Positions 1 through 10,167 of a stretch of DNA of 64,000 nt are shown here, piece after piece. The position numbers were made by a program, and so were the translations under genes. The stretch comes from Semisulcospira habei. Taxonomy: Eukaryota; Mollusca; Gastropoda; Semisulcospiridae. The stretch covers positions 208,470,952 through 208,534,951 of the forward strand of contig BTPG01000004.1 of the NCBI GenBank assembly GCA_036245525.1, written 5' to 3'. Position 1 is the stretch's first letter. The number at the start of each line of letters is the position of its first letter. The notes under the pieces were generated by a model. The model was not told the DNA's origin. It saw nothing but the letters and a program-made list of their open reading frames with translations, and did no database searches.

Positions 1-272
1 TACTTCTTAGTGTGTGCGTACGCTCGAAATTTCTTTCCCATACACACACATAAACGGAGTACAGACAGCAGCAAACACGCGAATCGAATCGCCATACTGC
101 ATCAGCATATTTAGCGTTTTTGTTTTGACAGAGGCAAACACCAAGATTGAATCTTTCTGGTCTGCAAGGTATTATGGGAAGGAAAGTATATCGAGTAAGT
201 TCGTGAATATTAATTTGCTAGTTATACAATATATCAATACATGTGTCAAAGAAGGGGACACTTAATGGAGTG

Positions 273-425
<153 letters not shown>

Positions 426-529
426 GTAGCAGGAAACGTGCGTCCATAGATCAATCTGGCGTAGCAGTTTCCAACGTCAAAGTGACTAGGGTAGTACGGA
501 TCCGAAAGTCGCCAAGATACATTGACGAG

Positions 530-593
530 CAAAAGAAATGCGATATTTTTGGACAGTGTTTCCGATGATTCCAAAAATGTCGCATTTCTTTTG
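530..593. repeat. Short hairpin (imperfect palindrome)
   Basis: The arms at about 531-553 and 569-592 are reverse complements (AAAAGAAATGCG against CGCATTTCTTTT, with the inner TTTTTGGA also pairing). A decayed half-copy of the same motif lies near 1210-1252. No coding content was seen. Confidence 0.7.
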
Positions 594-1417
594 CCGCTCG
601 CCAGCATAATTATCAGACGCCACCCTTCAGGCATGGCGGCGTCATTTTGGTCAGTGCGTTACACCGGACCCCCAGAGAAATGGTTGCGCGTGGCTGACGT
701 TGAATATTGCGTTGTAGGAGCAGCGACCAGGAGCAGTACATAAACAACTCCATCATTGTGGGCGAGTCGTCCAACGTGGGCGAGCCGACCAACGCCTGGA
801 ACGGGACGACACACATCCCCATGCCACGCGCCATTCCTCTCGACTACAGCATGTAAGGCCACGGAACACAGTGCCGTTTCCGTACTGTCCAGTCTCTTAG
901 CCATAGTCAGTTCCAGGCATCCCCTAATATTTCAATCCCCTAAAAAACACTACCGCCCACCAGCTGCACATTTGCCATGCACAAAAAAACACAAAAAAGC
1001 AACAACATTAAAACAGCACATTGACAGTCTCATTTATTGGCTATGAACCTGATTCCTTGCCAACCCCACACCCAAGCACAGCTGAAATCAGCGTGTCCCT
1101 CAAATCACTACGTCAACGGCAACTCAACATAGGCCCACAATTGTCCACTGGATAAGCTCAGGATGTTATGAATCAAAGCACCAAACATGTCTCCTCTCAT
1201 CTAACCAGAAATTTCCATCCGATGATTCCGAAATTGTAGCATACCTTTTGCTCGTCAGTATATGTATCTGTCTTTGTAATCCACAGCGTTGCTGTGTTGC
1301 TGTTGCACTAAACTGAGGTGGGTTGGTTGGTTAGTTCAGTCGAACGTCCACGGCACCGGTGTGATAATGGACCGCCCTGACCATCGGGCAGGTTAGGAGG
1401 GTCAGGGACATCTGTTG

Positions 1418-1620
1418 CCTATGTAGTACGACCTGAACACTGGTCAATTCAGGCGCACTGTAGCTGCGCCAGAATTGATTTACCAGAACCTTTCAACGGA
1501 CATGTCCAGGCAAAACGACCGGCTTGTTCAAATAGCATTTCCGTTAAACGTCCTGGTAAATCAAAGTGGAACAGTTGCAGCGCGGTCGAATTGATCAGTG
1601 TTCAGGTTGTACTCCATAGG
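1418..1620. mobile_element. Foldback MITE-like element
   Basis: The ends are inverted repeats of about 40 bases: CCTATGTAGTACGACCTGAA on the left pairs with TTCAGGTTGTACTCCATAGG on the right, continuing through ACTGGTCAATTC against GAATTGATCAGT. A second inner pair (TTGATTTACCAG against CTGGTAAATCAA) makes the whole element an imperfect long hairpin of about 200 bases. It has no ORF, so it is non-autonomous. Confidence 0.7.
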
Positions 1621-1801
1621 TAAAAGCTGTCCCTGTCCCCCATAACCCGCCCGCCCATTATCACCCCTGTGCAGATGATGTTAGACCGCGAACTAACGAC
1701 AGCAACAGCTATTGAACAAGCCCTTCTGTTTCCCTGGATCGCTGTTGCCCTTATCCAATTTATCTCAACCCTGATTTCAGTCGCCTTTGTTATTTGTGCA
1801 G

Positions 1802-1985
1802 GAACACCCCAATCCAAGGGTTTATCTTCTATGACGGCCCTGTGTATGGGGAAAACATTTGGTTTGGCGGCTTCACGCAAAACGAAAACTACACGGCCAC
1901 CGCCATCGGCTTTCACCGCAATAACCAATTTAGCTCGTCCCCAGTCAGCTCCCTAACCAATGTTCGCTTTGCCTTCGACGACGGG
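1802..1985 (+). CDS. CEMIP/TMEM2-like hyaluronidase-family gene, exon a (parallel beta-helix region)
   Basis: This is the first exon visible in the window; the gene starts upstream of it. It follows a pyrimidine-rich tract and AG, enters in phase 2 and ends at GTATGT in phase 0. The 61 codons include YDGPVYGENIWF, TATAIGFHRNNQF and NVRFAFDDG. These match in order the stretch of human CEMIP and TMEM2 late in the pectate-lyase-like (PbH1) repeats. Family members act at or outside the cell surface in hyaluronan binding and depolymerisation. The assignment rests on recognised motifs and on the next four exons continuing the same homology colinearly. The upstream G8 domain is not in the window. 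The following intron is 11.9 kb and holds a DIRS element and a LINE. Confidence 0.85.
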
Positions 1986-2091
1986 GTATGTACACCTTCT
2001 GTACGCTACGTTCAGCGTCTCAGTTCTGGTCACCCTAACAGCTGGTGTTTTATGATCATGCGAGAACTGCAGATTATACTGTAATATGAGT

Positions 2092-2302
2092 TTAACACAT
2101 TACACCCTGAGGCTGATTTTTTAAAATTTGCTTATTGTCCTGTACACGCCACATTACAGATTATGAGTTAGATCAACTGTTTTAGTTCAAGGGTGGTGCC
2201 AGAATAGCTTGGCGCCTTAGGCACCAAGCTATTCTTGCACCACCCTTAAACTATCAGTCAAAGTTATTTCAAGCCTGGGAGTATTAGGATAAAAAGGATT
2301 AA
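2092..2302. mobile_element. TTAA hairpin MITE, family A copy 1
   Basis: The copy is bounded by TTAA at both ends, about 211 bases long. A central near-perfect palindrome at about 2182-2252 has arms reading GGTGGTGCCAGAATAGCTTGG and its complement (21 bases, one variable position). The outer ends are short inverted repeats of the TTAACNCNTT type. At least eleven further full or partial copies lie in the window. No ORF. Confidence 0.8.
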
Positions 2303-2391
2303 TAGCACGAGCAACGAAATGACTTTGCTCATGGGATCGTTAGTCCCACGCAGCAACCCTAGTATGGTTTAGCAACCTAGGGTTTAGTTCA

Positions 2392-2590
2392 AGGGTGGTG
2401 CCAGAATAGCCTGGCGCCTCAGGCGCCAATTCTGGCACCACCCTTGAACTATTGTAGTCAAATTTATTTCAAGCAATCGTGTATCAGGGTGAAAAGGGTT
2501 AAGGGGACCGACTGGATTGAGCGTAGGTGGCTTGGAAATTGGAACGAGTTGGCGCCAAGCTACTCTGACACCATCCTTAAACTATCATGG
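2392..2590. mobile_element. TTAA hairpin MITE, family A copies 2 and 3 (second one partial)
   Basis: One palindrome lies at 2392-2453 with loop CTCAG, ending at TTAA near 2499. Half of another arm follows at about 2549-2590 (TTGGCGCCAAGCTACTCTGA). These are tandem or nested copies of the repeat at 2092. The predicted protein at 2444-2875 is just this repeat plus unique DNA read through and has no recognisable domain. Confidence 0.65.
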
Positions 2591-3056
2591 TCGATCTGTC
2601 AGCAGCACTATGATGCAGACCTGAAAGGCTATCCTCTTAGTTTTAAACTGGTAATTCCGTCCTCAGGATGTGATGATGTTGTGGTGGGGGAGAGGGGTGG
2701 GTGTAACATGACTGAATCCTCCAGTATTATCACGTTCTGCCCCAGGACCGCAATCCCCAAATTTTACAGTTGCCCTCCGAAGGACTGTATTACAATTCTA
2801 CAGACAGATCGAGCGTGTCTTGCTTCGGTGTGTCGGGGGCTGAATGAGTTAACCAAGCTAAATGGTCACACTTAACGTAAGTGTTCAAACATCCAAACTC
2901 AAGCGTTCCAATATCAATATCCAAACCAAGGCGTCTGCATTGGAACGCTAGCAGGAGTTCATTGTAGAGTACATACTACTGGTTCTGTGACAGCAAAACT
3001 TAAAGTTCTTTGTAAACTTTTAACCTTCATGCTCTTTTTTTTTTTAAAGTCCCTGT

Positions 3057-3130
3057 TAAGACCATTGACAGCGAGGACAGCTCTCATATAGAAGGGACTT
3101 TGTGGGTTATGGTTCATCCCTTCTTGTTCT
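3057..3130. repeat. Dispersed repeat, copy 1
   Basis: The segment beginning ACCATTGACAGCGAGGACAG and running through TCTCATATAGAAGGGACTTT is repeated almost exactly at 13708-13776. Both copies lie in the same intron, on either side of the DIRS and LINE insertions. No element type is recognised. Nothing further is seen in 3131-3587. Confidence 0.7.
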
Positions 3131-3587
3131 TTGTTAAGTTCCTTCTATTTATAGAAGGGACTTTTTAGGACGGGTCGCGGTGGAGCGAATTTAATAGCAT
3201 GTTCATGATGTCAAAGGCGGGCAGGCCTAAACATCTAACAATTGAAGTTGAGATAAAAATTACATCATGTCTAGTTACGCTAACCTCGCTGCTCAACGTA
3301 CATTTGGCGCGAAGCGCCGTATGTGCGTATGTATGTATGTGTGTGTGTGCATATGTATCAGTGTAACGTAAACAAGAGAATCTCCGATATTTCTGTACAC
3401 AAGCTTGAAACTTGGCGAAATACTTTCTTAAAGGGGTGGCTAAGAGAGCCTGTGAGCATATTGTAATTTTGGGATGTCTCATTGAAAACATAAACAATCG
3501 TTTATAGGAAGTCGGTTGACCCAGATTAGAGTCCGTAATTTTTGTCATATTTACTTGAACTTTTAGATATAGTTAGTTTGGAAAAAT

Positions 3588-3812
3588 GAATTTTTCCTCT
3601 AAAATGTTTTTTTTTTTTTTCTCGAAAAATACTTTCCGATGACATGACTATATGGAAGTGTCTACTACTTATTCAATTTTAGCCTAAGAACCTGTTGTGT
3701 TACAACACAACCCGGGAGGCACTCGGGGAACCCCTAGAGGGGCCGAGAGTTGTCTGCCGTTCCTGCCCATCCGGTTCCGAGTCACGTGGTGACCAACCAG
3801 TCAGAATACTTA
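3588..3812. repeat. DIRS copy A left inverted terminal repeat
   Basis: It begins with the L-type terminus (TTTTTCCTCTAAAATG, then a T run, then CGAAAAATACTTTCCGATGA). It continues with CAACCCGGGAGGCACTCGGG and is reverse-complementary to 9675-9875, apart from the last 30-40 bases, which differ between the two ends. Confidence 0.88.
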
Positions 3813-3854
3813 GCGCACCAGCGGCAACCGGGGCAGGCGGGAGGGTCCTCCGTG

Positions 3855-3952
3855 TCATGTCATCGGTAAGTATTTTTCGAAAAAATACATTTTAGAGGAA
3901 AAAAATCATATGTTTCCTCAAAATACATTACCGATGACATGACTATATGGAA
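3855..3952. repeat. DIRS copy A internal complementary region
   Basis: The complement of the left terminus (ATTTTAGAGGAAAAAAATCA) is fused directly to the complement of the right terminus (TGTTTCCTCAAAATACATTA), with CCGATGACATGAC on both sides. In DIRS1-like elements this region holds both ends together while a circular copy is made. It sits between the 3' end of the recombinase reading and the left terminal repeat, the classic position. Confidence 0.88.
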
Positions 3953-4049
3953 GAATTGCGAGAAGGAGGAGGGTGCCGCGCCCAAAACACCCCCTAGGCG
4001 GGTAATAGTCAGAGCCGTCCTCCCTGCCGCAAACTCCCGACAATTTTAG

Positions 4050-5140
4050 CTAAGTGCGTAACTGGGGCGCCGGGAGGGAGTGTTGCGCTGCGGTGATGTC
4101 TCCCATCAGAGCAAGGTCTTCTCGCTGGCCTGCCAAATCCCGGAGGTAGAAGCGGGCGAAGGTCGATTCTGCCCGCCAGCCCACAGCTGCCACGAAGTCT
4201 ATGACAGCGCAGTTCCGGTCGAACGCGACGCTCGTGGCCATGGCTCGTACCTCGTGTGCGCGTACCTTCAGCCTCTTTGCTTCCTCCGGGGAGAGGTCCC
4301 GGTAGGCGGGCCGTATGACCCAGCGTAGCCAGGAAGATATCGTCTGGGGTGTTCTGTCAGTTCTGCCTGGATGCAACGGCAGAAAGAGGCGTGAGCGGGA
4401 CGGTTTTGGATCTGCGTAGGTAACGCGTAGGGCGCGCACGGGATCTTGTTGCCTGGTCTCCTGGGGAAGTTCCCATCTCTCAGCGGCCGTAAGGGAATCA
4501 CCTGTGGCGCGGTCAAGGAGACCTAGTCTTGGCAAGGAAAGCCGGGTCCGTGAGAAGCTGCACGGAACCATCCGTCCGGAACTGCAGGCATGCAGGGCGC
4601 GGTGACAGCGCGTGTAGCTCGCTTACTCGGGCCGCCGTGGCAAGGGCCAGCAGGAAGCCTATCTTACGCGTCACATCCGCGAAGCGGGCCAAGGACAGCG
4701 GTTCGAACCTGTCTGAGTTAAGCCACGGTAGTATCCACGGGAGGCCCCAGCGAGGAATGAGCGAGCGGGGGACTGGGCGCTGCAGGCCGAAGTGAGCCAT
4801 AAGATCGACGAGGTTTTGCAGTCGCCAGGGTCCGGGCGGCCGAGGTGCCAGTAGGTGTCAGCAATCATGGACAGGTATCCCCGGATCGTGAAGGGGGCCA
4901 ACCCTTGGTCCCCAAGAGCCCGAGGAAGAAGTCGGCGAGCTGGGGAGTAGTCAGTTCGGTGGGGGAGAGTTGCTGGTCAGCGCACCAGGACCACAGTACT
5001 CGCCACATTCCCTCGTAGACGTGCCTGGACGAGGGTCTGCGGGCTGTAGCGATCGCTTCCACTGCTGCACTCGAGGAGCCTCTAGCGGTGAGGGCTTGCC
5101 GCACAATCTCCAGTCGTGAAGGAGGAGACGCTCCGGGCAC
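4050..5140 (-). pseudogene. DIRS copy A tyrosine recombinase (broken)
   Basis: Read from 5140 down, three frames carry successive parts of one tyrosine recombinase. The N-terminal core-binding part (EIVRQALTARG, YEGMWRVLWSW, LADFFLGLL) lies in 4865-5140. The first catalytic arginine block (ALATAARVSELHAL) lies in 4513-4800. The HxxR box (VRAHEVRAMA) and tyrosine block (FARFYLRDLAG) lie in 4050-4571. All catalytic motifs survive, but at least two frameshifts separate them, so no single protein can be made. Bacterial integrases and Crypton recombinases share this fold, but the neighbouring RT/RNase H and the terminal repeats make DIRS the only reasonable call. Confidence 0.9.
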
Positions 5141-5342
5141 GGGTGGAACAGCGGCTGGCGGGGTTGCCTAAGCATCGAGCTCGGCGCGGGCAGCAGCAGG
5201 GGGGGGGGGGGGGGGGGCCGTGGCGAGGCTGAGGCGGTTGGTGGTCTAAGACCGGTTCCAGGAGAACGGGGCTACCAGCAAGAAGACCGCACTGCAACCT
5301 CGAAGCTAGAGGAGGACTTTGGGAACGAAGGCCGTCGGGGGG

Positions 5343-6859
5343 TTACGCATACTCGAAGAGGCCGTCCCACGGGATGGAGAGCGCGTCGACTGCCCAGGCA
5401 AGGGGGTCTGGAATCGGGGAGACTAAGAGGGGAAGCTGGTGATTCCACCTCGTGTGGAACCGGTCGATCATAGGCGTCTCCCAGTGAGCGCAGATCATCA
5501 GAAAATGTCCTTGCGTAGCGTCCACTCCGTGTGTAGCAGCTGGCCGCGCCAGGAGAGCGATTCGGCCAAGACGTTCAGGTGGCCGGGAATGTGTCGAGCT
5601 CGGAGAGAAAGCTGCGGTCCTCGCACCAGCGCATCAGAAGGTAAGGGGAGCATGCACAGGTCGGGTGGGCGCGAACCGCCCTGCTTCTGAATGTAGGAAA
5701 CCACCGTCGCGTTGTCCGAGAGGACGAGCAGCGCCTGATGACGGAGGTGTGCTTCCCACGCGAAGAGGGAGTGCAGTGCCAGACCGCTTGCAGCTCCAAG
5801 TAGTTGATGTGTCTGTCCGCCAGCTCTAGAGGCCAGGGGCCGGATGCCGTGAGGAACCGCAGCAGCAGGTGGGCACCCCATCCAGAGAGACTTGCATCGA
5901 CACACAGGGAGAGCTGAGGGGGCGGAGAGGCCAGGGGGACTCCCGACGCGAGCCACGACGTGTCCGTCCAACGCCACAGATGGGGACGAAGCCTCTGAGT
6001 CACGGGAACCAGGGCAGCTATGTCGCCGGAGGACGAATGCCAATGGAGCCGGAGGTGCAGCTGTAGCGGCCGTGAGCAAGGACGACCGAGGGGTAGGAGA
6101 CCCGCCGCCGCATTCATCCCGCCGAGGAGCTGAAGCCAACTGTGGCGGGAGCTGCGTCTCGCTGGGCTAACTAGCCGGCTAGGGCAGCTGACTTCTGGAT
6201 CCGAGGCTACGGCAAACGCACCCTGTTGAGGTCGGTAGCAGATACTATGCCGAGGCGGACGAAGCGGCGAGTGGGGTGATGTCCGACTTGCCCGCGATGA
6301 CCAGAAGCCCAAACGCGATTACAGCCGTATCAGCGCATCCCTGTCCAACGTCAGGTCGGCCTCCGATTGGGTGCGTAGGAGGAGGTCGTCCAGGTAGTTC
6401 GACGTCGGACTGGAAGAAGACTGCCGGGCCTAGGCAACTACAGCGTCCTCGAAGCGGGTGAAACCCCAAGAGCTGAGGTTGAGACCGAACGGGAGGGCCC
6501 GAAACTGGAAGATCACGCCGCCGAAGGCGAAGCGGAGATACCTCCTGGAGGCGGGGTGCAAGGGGACGTGGAGCAATGCGTCGGAAGAACCAGACTGACA
6601 GCAAAATCCACGGGCTGTACGGCGGCCCAGAGGGGCCTGGCGGCCTCCATGCAAAAACCCGTGCAGGGCAGAGCGAACGAAGACCGGCTTGGGTACTACG
6701 AAGAGGCGGCTGTAGAAGACTGGGGGGTCGTGGCGCAATCCGACCTCTGAGGCTACCTACTGTAGAAGCGCGGCGACCTCTCCCCGTAGGGGGTCGGCTT
6801 GAGCTCGCTGGGCGGAATCTCAGACCACAGCCGGAGCGACGCAGCGGCGGCGAGCGCAA
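5343..6859 (-). pseudogene. DIRS copy A reverse transcriptase / RNase H (broken)
   Basis: Fragments in several - strand frames match the intact RT/RNase H of copy C. FYSRLFVVPKP and RALPFGLNLS (RT fingers and palm) lie in 6430-6738. LCVDASLSGWGAHL (first RNase H aspartate) lies in 5575-6312. WNHQLPLLVSPIPDP lies near 5343-5525. Frameshifts and stops fall between them, and the Tyr-Leu-Asp-Asp palm block (about 6375-6400) is out of frame with both neighbours. It is non-functional. Confidence 0.85.
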
Positions 6860-9058
6860 GGTGATCCGAAGGACCTCTGCGACGGTATCGAGGATCCAGG
6901 GGTCGCCGGAATCTCAGGTCGGGGGGCAGTCCGCGGCAGGTCAGAAGCACGGCATCCCGACGCAACAGGTCGCAAGACGGCGGCAGTCAAGGCGCTGACC
7001 GACGAAGAAACGCCGCCCGGTTGGCCACTTACACGAGGGCGAGGAGATCTCCAAGTAGGGCGACCACGACGGGCGCCAGGCGTCCTCGATGCTGCAGACG
7101 AAAGCTAGGGTGAGCAGCTCCAGGAAACCCGAGCAAGCCAAGGAGTTCCGGACGAGTGACGCAGTCTTGTCCAAGGCGCGGGGGAGGGCGCGTTGACAAG
7201 AGCAGCACCACCACCGAGCACTAGTGCCGGAGGGTCCAAGGCAGAAAGGGAGCAGGAGAGGACTGGGGAGGGCCGCCTACCAGACCTGTCGAAGGCAAGT
7301 CGAGTCCAGCCGGCCAGCGACGGTCGGAGACGAAGTCGTAGTCCCGGAAGCCGAACTGTAGGAGCTGGGCGAAAGGCGTCCCGAAGGTCCCGAAAGCCAG
7401 AGGGCTGTGGAAGCGACTTGACACTCTTCACCTACCGTCCTGCGTCAACGAAGTGGAACCTACCTCTTGAGCGGGGAGGGGGGGGGGAGCAGGCCTCAGC
7501 GGGGGGCGCGGCCGCGAACAGAAGAGACGCCGCATCCAGGGCGAGAAGAGTCCCAGCACGCGAGGACGGGGGAACCCGAAGAAGACAGGGAACGGAGGCG
7601 ACGACAGTTCCATCGCGACGGGCCGAGGGAAGCGCTGTAGACGATAGGGCGACGACGACGGAGGGACGCGCCGGGGCGACGGGCGGGTGGAGCAAGGCTG
7701 GCGCCAAGAGAGCGGGGGAAGCGACTGCGAAGACGGGAGCGCCGACGTCGCGTAACTTCGGCGATCAGACGAGACCCGGTGTATTCAAGGCAGTAGGCCG
7801 AGAGCTGCGTCTGCTGGAGTGTCGCGCGTCGCGGTCCTTCCCACGCTGGTTCCCGGACGAGCGAGAGGGTCTAGAGCTTCTGGCGGGTACAGGTCTGCCA
7901 GTAGTCCGCGGACGAAGGAACACAGGCCTCTGATGGCCGGCTCAGAGAGGCGGGCTCTTAACCGGTTATAGGACTCCCCGTAAGAGTCAGCGAGCTTCCC
8001 GAGGCGAGACAAGTCAGGCCAGCCAGAGGAAAAATGACGGCGCGAAGCGCGTCTCCGCAGGACGGTCTCCTTGACCGTGCGGGCGTCAGGGTGGCTTCAG
8101 TCCTGCTAGAAGAGATGGGCTCACGTGTCCGGTGTGTCGTCCAATCCACAAGGTCGGTGAGGGCGCGTGCGGTAGCTGCTCCGGGCGGAGGGGGGCGTCA
8201 CGATGGGCGATGGGGCACGTCTCTACTGGCGAGCGCTCTGCCGGCTAAATGACCCCTCGGAAGAGTCAGCGGGCTTGTCGAGGAGAGACAAACTAGGACT
8301 GCCAGTGTACAGCGTAAGGCGTGAAGTGCGTCTCTGCAGGCCGGGCTCCGTGAGGCGGGCACTCTGCCGGCTATACGACCCCTCGTAAGAGTCAGCGGGC
8401 TTGGCAGTCCTGTGGTAAGTGCTGGGCGTAAGTGGAGCTGATGGCTTAGCGGGAGGTCTCCGGAACAAGACCGGTCGTCGGACGATGGGCACAAGTCTCT
8501 ACTGGCCGGGCTCAATGAGGTGGGCGCTCTGCCGGCTGTATGACCCCTCGTAAGAGTCAGTGGGCTTGTCGAGGAGAGACATATCAGGACTGCCAGTGTA
8601 CAACGTAAGGCGCGAAGCGCATCTCTGCATGCCGGGCTCAGTGAAGTGGGCACTCTGCCGGCTACACGACCCCTCGTAGGAGTCAGCGGGCTTGACAGTG
8701 AATGCAGTCCTGTGGTACGTGCAGGGCATAGGTGTACGACGTGTCGTCCCTTCCACAAGGTCGGGGCGGGCGCGTGTAATCCCACCTCCGGAACGGAGGG
8801 GAGGCGGCAAAGGGTCGACCGGTCGCTAGACGGCGACGGGGCTCGCGCCGGCAAGGTACACAGGCGCTTCCTTCTTTAGGCCGCCGTAGCTCGTGCCAGG
8901 TCGAGCAGACATCCCAGGCGCGGACAGACGAGCCACAGTCCCGCGGAGACCGACGTAGTGGTTATCCCGCGGCCATCATCAGTTGCTGCACTGCGAGCAG
9001 GTGAGCCCCTAGGAACTGCAACACATAACAGATACAATAGGCGACCGAGCGTGGGCAC
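6753..9058 (-). pseudogene. DIRS copy A gag-like protein (broken, with expanded internal repeat)
   Basis: By position and residual similarity this is the gag-like ORF seen more completely in copies B and C. MRRDAVLLTCRGLPPDLR at 6753-6965 matches the C-terminal part of B. The middle (about 7930-8700) holds five tandem-like copies of a unit of about 25 residues related to KPADSYEGSYSRQSARLTEP, where B and C have two. The N-terminal cysteine-rich segment near 9000 is out of frame. Many indels break the reading. The arginine/proline-rich ORFs on the opposite strand are shadows of GC-rich DNA. Confidence 0.75.
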
Positions 9059-9674
9059 CGAGAGGCCCCGCCAACGACGTCAAGCGAACGCCGCGAAGCA
9101 CCACCCGAGCGCAAGACGAGCGTCGGGCGCACAATGGTACAACAAGTACAAGCGAACGAAGTGTCTCTGAACGAAGCTGGCACTAACAACACACTAACGG
9201 CGATGGCACGAGGGGCCCCGCCAAGCTAAGACGAGCGTCGGGCGCACAATGGTACAACGAAGTACACGCGAAACGAAACGCCTCTGAACGAAGCTGGCGC
9301 CCGGCCCGGGGGCCAGGCGAGGGCCAGTACCGCTACCTTACCTTTCAGTCGAAGCGGGGACGGGAGGGGGGGGGGGGGGGGGAGGAACCTCCAAACCACC
9401 CTAAACGCGCGACGGGGAAGGCCGGGGGGGGGGGGGGGGGGGAGGAGTCCCAACAGAGTCAGCGCCGCGAAGACCGGGCGACTCCAGGCACAGAAGAGAC
9501 CCTGAGGCCGGTAACATAGGCAACGAAGCCCTCCCAGAAGGCAGAACAGGCAGCGACGCAGGTGAAACACCAAAGTCCGAAGCCAGAACAAGTCAAGACG
9601 ACCAGGCTAAACCGGTCGCACCATACACAGTCAGGGTCCGAAGGCTAACGCTGAAACAAGTCTGCACAGCGTGA

Positions 9675-9875
9675 ACTAAGTATTCCGACTGGTTGGTCAC
9701 CACGTGACTCGGAACCGGATGGGCAGGAACGGGAGACAACTCTCGGCCCCTCTGGGGGTTCCCCGAGTGCCTCCCGGGTTGTGTTGTAACACAACAGGTT
9801 CTTAGGCTAAAATTTAGTAAGTAGTAGATACTTCTATATAGTCATGTCATCGGTAATGTATTTTGAGGAAACAAA
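9675..9875. repeat. DIRS copy A right inverted terminal repeat
   Basis: Reverse complement of 3588-3812 through the CCGAGTGCCTCCCGGGTTGT block. It ends in the R-type terminus TTTTGAGGAAACAAA at 9875. The R terminus differs from the L terminus, and both are represented in the internal complementary region. Confidence 0.88.
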
Positions 9876-10086
9876 GACATTGGATGAGTTCGTTAACCAA
9901 CTTTGTATCCTTTCAACTGACTTCTTTAGTAAAAATTAATTCTTTTCAGAAAAGAATTAAAACAGTAAAAAAAACAAAAAACAAAAAAACAACTTGACTT
10001 CTAGAGAACGTCAGACAGAGGCGGTGACGTAAAAGAGGCAACTCCATCACCACGCAGACATGGACATAATACTCTAAATATGACGT

Positions 10087-10089
<3 letters not shown>

Positions 10090-10166
<77 letters not shown>
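10090..10166. repeat. (CT)n microsatellite at the 5' edge of a LINE
   Basis: About 77 bases of alternating CT abut the truncated 5' end of the LINE at 10168. A short TCTCTCTCT also follows the LINE 3' tail at 13219, so the LINE probably inserted into a CT tract. 9876-10089 holds an A-rich stretch and nothing else recognised. Confidence 0.9.

Positions 10167-10167
<1 letters not shown>

Larger units (their letters stand above)
3588..9875 (-). mobile_element. DIRS-type tyrosine-recombinase retrotransposon, copy A (decayed, distinct subfamily)
   Basis: About 6.3 kb, coding on the - strand, inside the first visible CEMIP-like intron. Inverted terminal repeats occupy about 3588-3812 and 9675-9875, and an internal complementary region lies at 3855-3952. 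Gag-like, RT/RNase H and tyrosine-recombinase remnants follow in the order expected for DIRS1-like elements. No target duplication is visible, as expected for recombinase-mediated insertion. Part of the terminal repeat differs from copies B and C: here the inner segment carries GGTTGGTCACCACGTGACTC instead of their GGTCACGAGACC block, so this is a separate, older lineage. Runs of G (5201-5217, around 9368 and 9423) interrupt it. Confidence 0.93.

Noticed and set aside
2444..2875. 143-residue + strand ORF in the first intron
   Set aside because: It starts in a hairpin MITE and has no recognised domain, and the flanking CEMIP exons show this is intron.
7193..7933. 246-residue Arg/Gly/Ala-rich ORF, + strand
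   Set aside because: Antisense shadow of the GC-rich decayed DIRS gag; - strand homology to copies B and C accounts for the DNA.
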